From NCBI RefSeq assembly GCF_022539505.1, contig NC_061510.1:281974715-282038714 (forward strand): a stretch of 64,000 nucleotides of DNA. The letters run 5' to 3'. The stretch's first letter is position 1; the number at the start of each line of letters is the position of its first letter. The notes beneath the pieces were generated by a model. The model saw only the letters and a program-made list of their open reading frames with translations, ran no database searches and had not been told where the DNA came from. The translations under genes and the position numbers were made by a program. The stretch is from Lolium rigidum (taxonomy: Eukaryota > Streptophyta > Magnoliopsida > Poales > Poaceae). This document shows positions 1 to 11,419 of this stretch, piece after piece.

Positions 1-1464
1 GGTACACGTTCTTCTTACAATTTGGCAAATGTACACTTTCGGTCTCATGTAAGCGGTGCGTGCATGCATTGTATCCCTTATTTGACAGTCCCGAAAGGTT
101 ACTAAGAGCAGGCCAATCGTTGATTGTTACGAAAAGCAACGCTCGTAGGTCAAATTCCTCTTCTTTGTGCTCATCCCACACACGGACACCAGGTCTGCCC
201 CACAACTGTAAAAGTTCATCAACTAATGGCCTTAGGTACACATCGATATCGTTGCCGGGTTGCTTCGGACCTTGGATGAGCACTGGCATCATAATGAACT
301 TCCGCTTCATGCACAACCAAGCAGGAAGGTTGTAGATGCATAGAGTCATGGGCCGAGTGCTATGGCTGGAGCTCTGCTCGCCGAAAGGATTCATGCCATC
401 TGTACTTAGACCAAATCTTATGTTCCTTGCGTCAGCTGCAAAATCTTTGAACTCTCTGTCGATCTTTCTCCATTGCGTTCCATCTGCGGGGTGTCTCAGC
501 TGCCCGTCCGACTTACGGTCCTCTTTGTGCCATCGCAACAACTTGGCATGCTCTTTGTTCCTGAACAGACGTTTCAACCGTGCTATTATAGGAGCATACC
601 ACATCACCTTGGCGGGAACCCTGTTCCTGGGTTTCTGGCCCTCAACATCGTCACCAGGGTCATCGCCTCGATCTTATAACGCAATGCAGGTGCATACCGG
701 GCATTCATTCAAATTCTCGTATTCACCGCGGTAGAGGATGCGATCGTTGATGCATGCATGTATCTTCGAACCTCTAAACCTAGAGGGCGGACAACCTTCT
801 TTGCTTCGTACGTACTTGGAGGGCAACTCGTTACTCTTTGGAAACATATTCTTCAACATTTTCAGCAAGTTTTCAAATCACGAGTCAGCTACACCTTCTC
901 GTGCCTTCCATCTCAGCAAATCCGAGTGTGCAGCCCAGCTTTTTCAGACCATTATCGCATCCTCGGGTACAGCGACTTTTTGTGATCCTCTAACATGCGA
1001 TCCAAATTCTCCCTCTCCTTTTCAGTTTCGCAGCGTCTCCGTGCATCAGCAATGGTCCGACCAGGATCATCAGCGGGCTCATCACGTGCCTCTTCTTCAC
1101 CTTCCCCTTCACCTTCCCCTTCACCTTCCCCTTCACCTTCAGCATCCTCCATGAAAGTATCACCGAAATGATCAAGATAGTTTTCATCGATGAAATCATC
1201 CCCTTCTTCATCTTCTTCCATTATAACCCCTCTTTCTCCATGCTTGGTCCAAAAATTATAGCTTGGCATGAAACCGTGCCGAAGCAGGTGTAGGTGAACT
1301 TCTCTTGAGGAAGAGTAACCCTTCTGATTCTTACAGTCAACACATGGACAAATAAGAAAACCCTTCTGCTTGTTCGCATTAGCCACTACGATGAAATCTT
1401 TCAAACCCGTAGTGAACTCGCCGGAGAGTCGGTTACCGTACATCCATTGCCGATTCATCTGCAT
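1..1464 (-). pseudogene. TNP2/TNPD CACTA transposase, N-terminal half, broken
   Basis: The protein starts at 1464 (MQMNRQWMYGNRLSGEF) with the transposase-associated domain, including the cysteine pair CPCVDC and the stretch LHLLRHGFMPSYNFWTKHGE. An acidic linker follows whose EGEGEG run comes from a short GAAGGT-type repeat at 1103-1140. From about 670 to the left edge the core resumes: HACIND-ILYRGEYENLNECPVC near 760-690, the block around RLKRLFRNKEHAKLLRWHKED near 590-530, then WLCMKRKFIMMPVLIQGPKQ near 310-250 and ALLFVTINDWPALSNLSG near 150-90. Stops and frame changes between about 670 and 950 break the reading. The family protein cuts and pastes CACTA elements; its catalytic part lies beyond the window. 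It is a transposon gene, not a host gene. Confidence 0.88.
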
Positions 1465-1491
1465 TATTATAATATAAAATAATAATGGGAT

Positions 1492-1626
1492 TTCTATTTT
1501 CGTGCCCCTGGCTCCTTAGTTGTGCTCAGTTTTCCCCAGCCCCTTAGTTTTTCCTCAGTTTTCCCCAAAACCTTGTCTGAAACCCGCAGAAGGAGCTCAG
1601 ACGGAAGGAATCCCGTTAGTTGACGT
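1492..1626 (+). repeat. Left long terminal inverted repeat
   Basis: Matches the reverse complement of 5950-6083 with roughly ten differences by eye. It contains several spaced copies of a CTCAGTTTTCCCC-like motif, which recurs in opposite orientation at the right end and internally. Confidence 0.85.
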
Positions 1627-1881
1627 TGGTTGGTGCTGGCAAGTGGTGCCGCTGTTGGTGCCCCGCGAGTGGACACGTCTTCACTTATCCAGCATCATCG
1701 TGGGACCCACAACTTGTCCACGTTAAGTGCGCCGGACCCACAGCTTACCCGGGTGACCGTTGCAAAATGGGAGCCCGAGCCAGCCCCGCGCCCGTGCCCG
1801 TGCCATTGCTTCCCCTTTCTTTCTCCGCGCCCCATTGTTCTTCTTCTCCGCCGGCGGCAGCCCTTCTCCGGTAGGCGGGTG

Positions 1882-2476
1882 ATGTCTAGTTTCTCTTCGA
1901 CCTCCCGTTCTTCATGGCCGCAGTATGGACCCGTGCCTTTGACAAGATGCCTCGACCGCCCACGCCAGGAGCCTGCGAAGCGGTCGATCACGCAAGACGG
2001 ACGAGAACGGCAACCGTGGACGTGAGTTCATTGCATGCGAGAGCTTGCCAAATAGAGAGGGGGATAAGGTTAGATCTCGCTCCAATTTCTCTCGTTTTCT
2101 CTCGATTTTCTTGTTATTCCCTCGAATTTGGGATTTAGGGTTCACGTTGTTGTTTTCGGATCTTGAAGAAATGCAGGCATTTCGAGTGGATCGATGTGTA
2201 CGTTCGGAGGCTTCGGTTGCGGGAATCAATTGGCGCTATTGGGGGCGCAATTTGGGAGGGGGGGGACTTGCTGTAGAGAATGCAGCGGAGAGAGGAGCCG
2301 TTCCGATTATGCCTAATGCTCCCAATGCAGAACTGGTGGAAGTGAAGGGAGAACTGAAGAAAATGAACAAGCAGTTAAGGCAGCTGATCGAGTTGAAGAA
2401 GCAAGCTAACCTGATGGCTGTTTTTTTTTGTTGTATAATTACGATCGGATTCTTATCATTGCTCACCAGGCGCTAG
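1882..2476 (+). pseudogene. GRF-type zinc-finger protein with C-terminal membrane helix, broken
   Basis: Exon 1 starts at ATG 1882 (MSSFSSTSRSSWPQYGPVPL) and ends at 2068. A 100-bp GT-AG intron (2069-2168) follows, and exon 2 runs 2169-2476. Joined, the frame passes from DENGNRGREFIACES into KCRHFEW, the typical end of a GRF zinc finger. After that come a Glu/Lys coiled coil (ELVEVKGELKKMNKQLRQL) and a C-terminal hydrophobic segment (AVFFCCIITIGFLSLL), giving GRF finger, coil and membrane anchor in order. Two defects are visible: the first Cys pair reads CLDR instead of CxxC, and one base is gained or lost near 1990-2003. GRF fingers bind nucleic acid in characterised proteins; the function of the plant transposon-associated form is unknown to me. 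Confidence 0.72.
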
Positions 2477-2570
2477 AAGTTGTTACAATGGATACCTTAC
2501 AAATCCATTATTCAGTTACATGTACTTGTAGTTGTTTTCAAAGTTAGTGTGTGCATTCACCGAAATTACC

Positions 2571-3358
2571 AACTATATTCCCTAAAAGAAAAGGAAAGCT
2601 AAAGATAGTTGATAATTGTTAGAGGGGTGACAAATAATGCAATCACCGAAATCCGCAAATATGTATGCCTCGTGTTTATACCAAAATTATACCACTTTTA
2701 GGCCGTTTCAAAATACCAATACCATATCCCAAACTATATTCCCTAAAAGAAAAGGACAGCTAAAGATAGTTGATAATTGTTAGAGGGGTGACAAATAATG
2801 CAATCACCGAAATCCGCAAATATGTATGCCTCATGTTTATAACAAAATTATACCACTTTTAGGCCGTTTCAAAATGGGATCCCTTTCAAAATAGGGTCCC
2901 TTCAAAATACCAATACAATATCCCAAACTATATTCCCTAAAAGAAAAGGACAGCTAAAGATAGTTGATAATTGTTAGAGGGGTGACAAATAATGCAATCA
3001 CCGAAATCCGCAAATATGTATGCCTCATGTTTATAACAAAATTATACCACTTTTAGGCCGTTTCAAAATACCAATACTATATCCCAAACTATATTCCCTA
3101 AAAGAAAAGGACAGCTAAAGATAGTTCATAGCAATCACCGAAATCCGCAAATATGTATGCCTCATGTTTATAACAAAATTATACCACTTTTAGGCCGTTT
3201 CAAAATACCAATACTATATCCCAAACTATATTCCCTAAAAGAAAAGGACAGCTAAAGATAGTTGATAATTGTTAGAGGGGTGACAAATAATGCAATCACC
3301 GAAATCCGCAAATATGTATGCCTCATGTTTATACCAATACTATATCCCAAACTATATT
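2571..3358 (+). repeat. Tandem array, ~161-bp unit
   Basis: The anchor AACTATATTCCCTAAAAG recurs at 2571, 2732, 2926, 3087 and 3224, with a truncated start at 3349. Spacings are 161, 194, 161, 137 and 125, so one unit gained about 33 bp and two lost 24-36 bp. It is AT-rich and has no coding frame. Confidence 0.9.
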
Positions 3359-4230
3359 AAGTGGCAAACTCGTTATTGCACATAAATAGAGGGGTGGGCA
3401 TTCTCCACCGACAGAGAGAGAGAGGGGTGGCCACGAAGAGAGAGAGAGAGAGAGGTTGCCACGAAGAGACGGATAGGGGTATACTGCCCGTTAGATCAGT
3501 GGATCAACGGTTCGTGGAGTCGATCCGTGTGACAACGGCTCAACCAATCAGGATAAGTTTGGGCTTCTCGAGCATTTGTGACAAGTACTTGAGGGCAAAG
3601 CTGAGTAGTACTAAGAATCCAAGGGCACATAAATAGTAAATAGACTAAGGGATTCAAACAAAAGAATTACAAAATGAAAAATGTGTGTTTTGTACAATAT
3701 AATTCATATTGGGCTACATCAAATTATTTGCAATTCAAATATACATGAGTGTGACAATTATGGCATCATTTAGACAAACTATGTTTTGGGAAAGATGTTT
3801 TGCAAAGGGGTTTGGGTGGAAAACCAATCATCTTCATAGCTACACTAGTGATTCCGAGAAGTGGCAATTTGTGGTAAAACTTGATTTATATATGTTTGTT
3901 AAGGTTTTCTAGGTGGCGAGGTTGCGTAGGAAGACTCCATGAGTAGTTGCCACTATGTTTTTATTTTTTTGGATTTTTTTGCGCATGAAATGACTCAATT
4001 AGCTATGTTAATCTCATTTGTTGACTCTCTGTTGACCAGCTACTTGAGGGTAAAACTGAGTATATTGCACTTGCCGGTCTAAGTCCTCGAGGGGAAAACC
4101 GAGTACGGATAAAATTTCCGTATAAGGCTTGAGGTTATAGCTGAGTACACCAAACGTCCCGGGGTTAGACTCGTGTAGCGGTGCACGCTGCAGCCGTGCA
4201 TAGCGGACGCGTGTTGCGGTACACGCCACC
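3359..4230 (+). other. Non-coding region with GA microsatellite and terminus-like motifs
   Basis: A (GA)n tract lies near 3413-3455. Terminus-like CTTGAGGGNAAAACTGAGT motifs occur at 3587-3636 and 4041-4116, in the same orientation as the right inverted repeat. No gene was recognised. Confidence 0.55.
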
Positions 4231-4236
4231 TTCGTC

Positions 4237-4245
4237 TTTATAGAG
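4237..4245 (+). promoter_or_regulatory. TATA box of XS-finger gene
   Basis: TTTATAGAG lies about 110 bp before ATG 4354, in GC-rich promoter-like sequence. Confidence 0.5.
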
Positions 4246-4378
4246 CCCCTCTTTCTCTCCTCGACGCACGTTCTCACCGGCTCATCGCAACCGCCTCTCC
4301 TGTCCCATCATCTTCTCCACAACCGAAGAAAAAACCCGAAGAAAACCGCCGGCGATGGAGAAGAATGAGATGCCCATT

Positions 4379-4600
4379 GTCGGCACATCGGCCGCCGCCC
4401 CGTCCAGGCCCCTGTCGCCGCTTCCAACGTAGCGGCCGGCGGATCGGCCGCCGCCCCGTCCGGGCCCCCGTCCCCGCTTCCAACGTAGCAGCCGGCGGAT
4501 CGGCCGCCGCCCCGTCCGGGCCCCTATCGCTGCTTCCAACGTAGCAGCCGGCGCATCGGCCGCCGCCACCGTCCGGTCCCCGTCGCTTGGGACCCGTACG
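4379..4600 (+). repeat. 56-bp minisatellite inside exon 1
   Basis: About four copies of a GC-rich unit containing CGGCCGCCGCCCCGTCC, starting near 4379, 4429, 4485 and 4541. Because 56 is not a multiple of 3, each copy shifts the frame. Confidence 0.85.
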
Positions 4601-4689
4601 AACCGAGTGCAATACGACGCGCGGAGAACCCCTACGACACCAGCATCGTCGACAACGAGCCGGAGGTAACCCTTTGTTCCCTTGTTCTT

Positions 4690-4832
4690 ATCTCATTTCA
4701 ATCATTTTGTGTTAGATCTAGCGTTATTACGGTTCGTCTGTTCCTAGTTCAATCCTTTTGTGTTAGATCTTGCGTTATTACTTGTTCGTACTGTTCCTAG
4801 TTCGATCCTTTTGTGTTAGATCTTGCGTTATT
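4690..4832 (+). repeat. ~52-bp intronic tandem repeat
   Basis: Nearly three copies of a unit containing TTTTGTGTTAGATCTTGCG and GTTCCTAGTTC, in the intron of the XS-finger gene. Confidence 0.8.
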
Positions 4833-5431
4833 AGTGTTTGTGATTTGCTTTTGTTTAAGATTTGTGCTCGATGATGATGAATATTTGGGCATAAATTGAT
4901 TCGGGGTTTGGTCGATAAACAATTGGTGTGTACAAATTTGTTGTGCATGATCTTTGGTTTGCTTGACTCAAATCCTGGATATAAGTGTGTCCAATGTAAT
5001 CGAGGCTACCTCTTTTTTTCGAGCCCATATTATCATGCATGATTTTTTGTTCACTCTCTGTTCCATCATCGTTGCAATTGACTCCGTTTTTTGCACGATC
5101 TTTGGTGCTACGTGACGAGTGCGGAAGCAGCGACGTCGACAGACGACGACGAGTCCTTCCACACCAAGACTCGTCACGTCCTCGGGAGGCTGCGAGTCCG
5201 GCCATTACGATGGCTCCTTTGCTCGAGGCATTTACAAGTGCCCCTTCGCAACAGGAAGCTCCGCGCCACCGACTTCAACTCCCCGGTGAACCATGCTGAA
5301 TCCATTGGCAGATGTGGCGCTAGAGTTGGAAGGACCGTGAACGTGCATGCGTACATGGCCAAACACAAAGCACTTGGGATTCACTGCGCAACCTCCAAGC
5401 GAGTCACACGCGCTACCTGGAGGCGTTGAAC

Positions 5432-5949
5432 GTGCCTCTTGCACTCTATGTATGTGACTCGCTCTATACGTAGAGCAGCTTAAATTCATGTAAAATGTAG
5501 CTTATGTTGGATCTATCGGTACTACTTTTGGATCTGTCCTGAATATATCTATTCTATGTTGGTTGCTTGTATGCAGCTTATCCTATATTTTCTCTCGGAT
5601 TTGTGCCCTAGATTTCCTACCTGATTGGGTAAAAACGAAGGCATAAAGAAATGAATGGCGTTAAAAAACAGAAGGACAAGCTGCTCTAGATTTGCTACCA
5701 ATTTGGGCTATCAAATATGAATGAGATCGAGCGAGAGAGAGGAAAAAGGTACATTGAAAACTGCTAATCTGGGCGAAAGAGACAGAAACCACTCGTGCTC
5801 CCGTCCCGGACCCACACGGCTCCACACGCTACGGCCCCACAAACATGGTCTCGTCCTGTCCCACGCGGTCCCTTCCTACCAGCCCCACACGACGCGATCC
5901 CACACGACGCGACCCCACAAACGACACGACCCCACTCGTCAGCACGGAA
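5432..5949 (+). other. 3' flank of XS-finger gene; C-rich repeat, no gene
   Basis: Downstream sequence includes an imperfect CCCACACGACGCG repeat at about 5880-5935. No coding region was recognised. Confidence 0.5.
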
Positions 5950-6083
5950 CGGTCAACTTAACGGATTCCTTCCGTCCGAGCTCCTTCTGCGGGTTCAGAC
6001 AAGGGCTTGAGGAAAACTGAGGAAAAACTAAGGAGCTGGGGAAAACTGAGTACAACTAAGGACCTGAGGGCACGAAAATAGAA
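5950..6083 (-). repeat. Right long terminal inverted repeat
   Basis: Inverted partner of 1492-1626, ending GGGCACGAAAATAGAA. Repeated GGGGAAAACTGAG-type motifs are visible. Confidence 0.85.
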
Positions 6084-6390
6084 CCATCATGCATTTGTTA
6101 AACTAACTAGCTACAAACAATAGAAATTAAACAATGAACTACACACATGCATATTTTATCAATGACACATATATATGAAAGGTTCAAGTTGCTAACCGCG
6201 ATCGAGGAGGAAAAAATAAATGAGGAAGCTCAAGTGTGGCTCCGACACTTCATATCATGTTTGTTTCATGCTCTTGGGGCATTTCATCAAACACTTTGTG
6301 TGCATAAGAGGAGCCAAAAGCAAACCTACACCCCCTTGTGAAGTTTGTGAAGAGAAGTGGCACCAAATAGCTAAGTGCTGTGGGCTGAAC
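6084..6390 (-). other. CACTA 5' leader without recognisable ORF
   Basis: About 300 bp between the TATA box and the nested inverted-repeat unit. It contains no convincing coding frame and is read as the untranslated leader or first-intron region of the CACTA transposase gene. Confidence 0.5.
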
Positions 6391-6403
6391 GGTATATATA
6401 GGG
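6391..6403 (-). promoter_or_regulatory. Putative TATA box of the CACTA promoter
   Basis: Minus-strand CCTATATATACC lies about 210 bp inside the terminus and upstream of the transposase. The position fits the CACTA promoter. No transcript evidence is available. Confidence 0.55.
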
Positions 6404-6404
6404 G

Positions 6405-6612
6405 TGGGGCTTTAGTCGCGGTTGGCCAACCGCGACTAAAGGTGGAACCGCGACTAAAGCTCCTCCCGTCCACCAGCTGGCCACCGAGCACCCTAGGCCC
6501 AGGCCTTTGGTCGCGGTTCGCCTCCCGAACCGCGACTAAAGACTTCATTAGTCGCGGTTCCTATACTTTCGCGACTAATGGGGCTGGACGGAAGCCTCTT
6601 TTTCTACCAGTG
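6405..6612 (-). repeat. CACTA terminus and subterminal repeat cluster
   Basis: The outermost 15 bases (minus strand) are CACTGGTAGAAAAAG. Inside lie about seven copies of the 13-bp motif TTTAGTCGCGGTT or its complement, near 6411, 6426, 6445, 6508, 6527, 6547 and 6570. Some are paired head-to-head, as in the pair around 6411-6440. Such subterminal arrays in En/Spm elements bind the TNPA-type protein; that role is inferred from the family. Confidence 0.85.
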
Positions 6613-7920
6613 TTTCTTGACACATTATCTTGACAGCTTCAATCTGTTTTTGAAGACGGAAATAAGGACATATAGTACTATGGTGTAGAGAACATATCAG
6701 CCATATACTTGAAGAAAGGAACTACGTGGAGGCTCTATGATTCATCTTGCTTAAATAAGGAACAAACAATTTCGTTGTTTATCTTACTGCATGGATGTAA
6801 AGCTAGGCCAACCGACCGGGTTTCATTTGGTTTTCAATTTACCAAATTGGTAATGGGTGATGCATGGCCGATGGAATGCCTTTGTGGCAGCACAGGTTGT
6901 TTACTTTGCAACTGCACAACAGTTGTACGATGTCTACTTCAATTCCATATTCCCATCAATTAACAACGGCAAAGAAACGAAGATTTTAGGCATATCAATT
7001 TATTATTCATGTGATAACTCAACGAACACGATGGGTAGTACAAGGAATTTTGTCAACACATTTTCCTTTGTTAAGATAAGCTAGATCAATTTACATGATG
7101 CGTACAATATCTGAGGACAATCCAAATGTAAGGAAATTGTAAATTGTCTTTTTGGTTCGTTTAAGCTTTTGATCTAACAGGTAATGAAATCCTTAAATAT
7201 TCTTTCTCTTTCCTTCAAAATTTAGTATCATAGAACTGTCAGAATATCTTAGTATTATTTTCTATTTGAATTATCAACATTATAATTTCTTTACAATATG
7301 TTCTGTTTGGGGGAAATAACTTCATTTTTTCTATATCCATGCATATGTTTTTGACTTTTGTGAATGACATTTAGGGAAAACGAATATTGGCAAATGAAGT
7401 AATGAAAATAAGACCGATGCCTCATTTTCATCTTACCATGCTTAGTCCATGGAATATTTGCAACTTGCAAGACATCATAGTTGCACAACCTCTTCCACAT
7501 TCCTTGTGAATCTATGCTAAACATCAATTTCATTGGCAAGGTAAATGCCCTTTAATTTTCTTTATTGGGACTATTCCATACAGGTTTTAGATCTTTAGTG
7601 TTGAGTTTTTGTCAGCACGCTATAGGATATATGAGTGTGGTTTCATGTATCGACAGTATAACGATATGCTGATTTAATTTGACTTTTCTTGTCCCGGTCA
7701 TGAATCTCAAGCCACATAATTTATATGTTCTTTTCCTGAGGAGATACACACTTGCTATTTGCTTAGGAGGCTTGACATTTTTAGGTAATTTAGGGGAAAC
7801 CCAGAGATATTTTGTTGCCATTATTTCAGGACTATCACTTTGTTTGTGGAGAAGTTATTTTAGTCTATTGGATTGTTTCACTCTCAGATTATAGTGAGGA
7901 CAATGAGAGTTCATGCTATT
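6613..7920 (+). other. Helitron-body or unassigned AT-rich DNA
   Basis: 1.3 kb with no recognised gene. Short open frames (for example 7679-7894 and 7291-7539) match no family I know and could be captured exon fragments. Confidence 0.4.
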
Positions 7921-8356
7921 TGTAACATCCCAAATTTTCAAACAAAGAAGAAAATGAATTTCCTTTTTTCCAAAAATGAGAAGCAACAAAAACTTTTATT
8001 AAATCATGTGCTATGCATAGTTCTCATAATTAATCTTTGTGTTATTGCCATGATGAGTGTGTGCACCCTTTTACAATGTTCCAAAACCCTAAACCTCACT
8101 CTTCATTTCACCATCCAAGATAAAATCAAATAAAAAGAAATTAAATTAAAAAGGAAAGGCCTATGTAAGCCTATGACTATTTTTGCAAATAATCAAATAT
8201 GCCATGTTCTACTTGTTTAGGTGGTTTGCAAAACATCCACAAACCTAACCTAGTGCTTACCAACCAAATCAAATGTGAAACCAAAAATAAAATAAAATAT
8301 GCATAGAGGCATATGTGGCACATAGCCATACTACCAAACCTTGGCCTAGGCCATTA

Positions 8357-10130
8357 TGTAGGATAACGTAGCATAGAAAACAAAAAATTTCCTACCGCGA
8401 ACACGAAATCCAAGCCAAGATGCAATCTAGAAGACGGTAGCAACGAGGGGATTGTCGAGTCTCACCCTTGAAGAGATTCCAAAGCCTACAAGATGAGGCT
8501 CTTGTTGCTGCGGTAGACGTTCACTTGCCGCTTGCAAAAGCGCGTAGAAGATCTTGATCACGGCGCCACGAATGGGCAGCACCTCCGTACTCGGTCACAC
8601 GTTCGGTTGTTGATGAAGACGACGTCCACCTCCCCGTTCCAGCGGGCAGCGGAAGTAGTAGCTCCTCTTGAATCCGGCAGCACGACGGCGTGGTGTCGGT
8701 GGCGGTGGAGAATCCCGGCGGAGCTTCGCTAAGCGTGCGGGGAAGAAGGAGGAGTGGGGCGGCTAGGGTTTGGGGAGAGGGGGTGGCCGGCCTCTATGGG
8801 GTGCGGCCAGCTTGTGGCTTTGTGGTGGCCGGCCCCTCCCCTTGGCCCTCATTATATAGGTGGAACACCCAAGAGTTGGTCTACAAGTCTTCGAATAAGA
8901 CCCCAAACCAAAACCTTCCATATCACATGAAATCTACCCAAGCTAGGACTCCCACTAGAGGTGGGATTCCCACCTTCCCTTGGGACGGGGTGGCCGGCCA
9001 CCTTAGGTGGAGTCCACCTGGGACTCCACCCCCTAGGGTTGGCCAGCCATGGTGGTGGAGTCCCTTCGGGACTCCGCCTTCCAAAGTGGCTTTCTTCCGG
9101 ATTTTTCTAGAACCTTCTAGAACCTTCCATAAATGCACCGGATCATTTTCAAACACATAAAATGACATCCTATATATGAATCTTATTCTCCGGACCATTC
9201 CGGAACTCCTCGTGATGTCCGGGATCTCATCGGGACTCCGAACAAATATTCGAACTCCATTCCATATTCAAGTTCTACCATTTCAACATCCAACTTTAAG
9301 TGTGTCACCCTACGGTTCGCGAACTATGCAGACATGGTTGAGTACTCACTCCGACCAATAACCAATAGCGGGATCTGGAGATCCATAATGGCTCCCACAT
9401 ATTCAACGATGACTTAGTGATCGAATGAACCATTCACATACGATACCAATTCCCTTTGTCACGCGATATTTTACTTGTCCGAGGTTTGATTATCGGTATC
9501 ACTCTATACCTTGTTCAACCTCGTCTCCTGACAAGTACTCTTTACTCGTACCGTGGTATGTGGTCTCTTATGAACTTATTCATATGCTTGCAAGACATTA
9601 GACGACATTCCACCGAGAGGGCCTAGAGTATATCTATCCGTCATCGGGATGGACAAATCCCACTATTGATCCATATGCCTCAACTTATACTTTCCGGATA
9701 CTTAATCCCACCTTTATAACCACCCATTTACGCAGTGGTGTTTGATGTAATCAAAGTACCTTTCCGGCATAAGTGATTTACATGATCTCATGGTCATAAG
9801 GACTAGGTAACAATGTATCGAAAGCTTATAGCAAATAACCTAATGATGTGATCTTATGCTACGCTTAATTGGGTGTGTCCATTACATCATTCATATAATG
9901 ATATAACCTTGTCATTAATAACATCCAATGTTCATGATTATGAAACTAATCATCTATTAATCAACAAGCTAGTTAAGAGGCTTACTAGGGACTCATTTGT
10001 TTGTTTACATAACACACATGTATCAATGTTTCGGTTAATACAATTATAGCATGGTATATAAACATTTATCATAAACATAAAGATATATAATAACCACTTT
10101 TATTATTGCCTCTTGGGCATATCTCCAACA
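8357..10130 (-). repeat. 3' LTR of Angela-type Copia
   Basis: 1774 bp, about 98.8% identical to 15352-17126 by eye. The polypurine tract is just inside it: minus-strand GCAAGTGGGAGGC at 10131-10143. Confidence 0.93.
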
Positions 10131-10179
10131 GCCTCCCACTTGCACTAGAGTCAATAATCTAGATTACATTGTAAGGTAC

Positions 10180-11419
10180 CTAACACACATGGCATTCTCG
10201 GTGTTGGTCATGCTTTGCCCTAGGGAGAGCTTTAGTCAACGGATCTGCTACATTCGGATCAGTGTGTACTTTGCAAATCTTTACTTCTCCATCTTCGATG
10301 TATTCGCGAATCGAATGATAACGCAGCTTGATATGCTTCAGCCTCTTGTGTGACCTTGGTTCTTGTGCATTGGCGATGGCACCCATGTTGTCACAGTAGA
10401 TGACTAGTGGGTCCAATGCACTAGGAACCACACCGAGCTCTATAATGAACCTCTTCATCCATACCGCTTCTGATGAAGCCTCTGAAGCCGCTATGTACTC
10501 CGATTCTGTTGAGGATTTCGCCACCGTGCACTCGCTTCGAGCTTGCCCGACTCATCGCAAGCACCATTCAATATAAACACGTACCCGGACCGTGACTTAG
10601 AGTCATCGGGATCGGTGTTCCAACTTGCATCGGTGTAACTTGTTACAACGAGCTCTTGGTCACCTCCATAACAAAGAAACATATCCTTAGTTCTTTTCAA
10701 GTACTTCAGGATATTCTTGACCGCTGTCCAGATGTTCCATTCCTGGATCACTTTGATATCTGCTAGTCAAACTAACGGCATGTGCTATATCCGGTCTTGT
10801 ACATAGCATGGCATACATGATAGAGCCTATCGCCGAGGCATAGGGGATTTGACTCATCCTTTCTCTTTCTTCCGCCGTAGCCGGACCTTGAGTCTTATTC
10901 AAGACCTTGCCCGGTAACATAGGTAAGAATCCTTTCTTACTTTCGTCCATTCTAAACTTCTTTAGAATCTTGTCCAGATATGTACTCTGTGATAGCCCTA
11001 TTAGACGTCTTGATCTATCTCTATAAATCTTGATGCCTAATATATATGATGCTTCACCAAGGTCTTTCATTGAAAAACTATTATTCAAATAACCCTTTAC
11101 ATCTGCTTAATAGTTCTATATCATTCCCAATCAATAATATGTCATCTACATATAATATCAGGAATGCTACAGAGCTCCCACTCACTTTCTTGTAAATACA
11201 GGCCTCTCCATGACACTGTATAAACCCGAAGTCTTTGATTACCTTATCAAAACGTCGGTTCCAACTTCTCGATGCTTGCTTCAGTCCATAGATTGAACGC
11301 TGAAGTTTGCATACTTTGTCGAGCATTTTTAGGATCGACAAAACCTTTGGGTTGTACCATATACAACTCTTCCTCAATGTCTCCATTAAGGAACGCCGTT
11401 TTGACATCCATCTCGCCAA
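10180..11419 (-). pseudogene. pol: Copia reverse transcriptase and RNase H, frame-broken
   Basis: Pieces in different frames give [20 protein letters not shown], the catalytic YVDDILLIGND (near 11130), then SYILGIKIYRDRSRRLIGLS, the connection domain, and RNase H with TDASWNTDPDDSKSRSGY, SSTESEYIAASEA, YCDNMGAIANA and the end NVADPLTKALPRAKHDQH at about 10200. At least four frame changes (near 11400, 11330, 11090, 10700 and 10530) separate them. The catalytic residues survive, so loss is by frameshift. Confidence 0.9.

Larger units (their letters stand above)
4354..5431 (+). pseudogene. XS-type zinc-finger (zf-XS) gene, two exons, broken
   Basis: Exon 1 starts at ATG 4354 (MEKNEMPIVGTSAAA) and reaches a donor (GAG|GTAACC) near 4668, with a conserved-looking end WDPYEPSAIRRAENPYD. 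Exon 2 lies at about 5105-5431 and encodes SGHYDGSFARGIYKCPF, then RKLRATDFNSPVNHAESIGR and VHAYMAKHKALGIH, then RYLEALNVP. The order Cys-Pro-Phe, His, and a helix ending HKALxxH fits the zf-XS domain known from SGS3/FDM-type proteins of RNA-directed silencing. A 56-bp repeat in exon 1 destroys the frame after 25 codons, and two more frame changes lie in exon 2 (near 5248 and 5382). The domain match is by pattern; other C2H2-like fingers are possible. Confidence 0.55.
1492..6083. mobile_element. Inverted-repeat-bounded unit with GRF and XS-finger genes
   Basis: A 4.6 kb unit is bounded by nearly identical inverted repeats of about 134 bp, starting TTCTATTTTCGTGCCC at each end. It sits between the CACTA leader and the first transposase exon. 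It holds two decayed plus-strand genes (1882-2476 and 4354-5431), a 161-bp tandem array and two internal copies of terminus-like motifs (3587, 4041). No target duplication is visible: the 9 bp outside the ends are TAATGGGAT and CCATCATGC. It could be a Mutator-type or other TIR transposon, or a composite of two related units. No transposase is encoded. Confidence 0.6.
1..6612 (-). mobile_element. CACTA (En/Spm-like) DNA transposon, 5' part
   Basis: On the minus strand the element begins at 6612 with the terminus CACTGGTAGAAAAAG, followed by repeats of TTTAGTCGCGGTT in both orientations, a TATA box and the N-terminal half of a TNP2/TNPD transposase that runs off the left window edge. The 3' terminus and the 3-bp target duplication are outside the window; the flanking triplet on the right is TTT (6613-6615). 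The region between the leader and the first transposase exon is interrupted by a separate inverted-repeat unit at 1492-6083. The transposase is frame-broken, so this copy is not autonomous. Class assignment is strong from the terminus and transposase together. Confidence 0.9.

Noticed and set aside
1097..1145. Acidic EGEGEG repeat as a novel domain
   Set aside because: It is a hexanucleotide slippage tract within the linker of the CACTA transposase.
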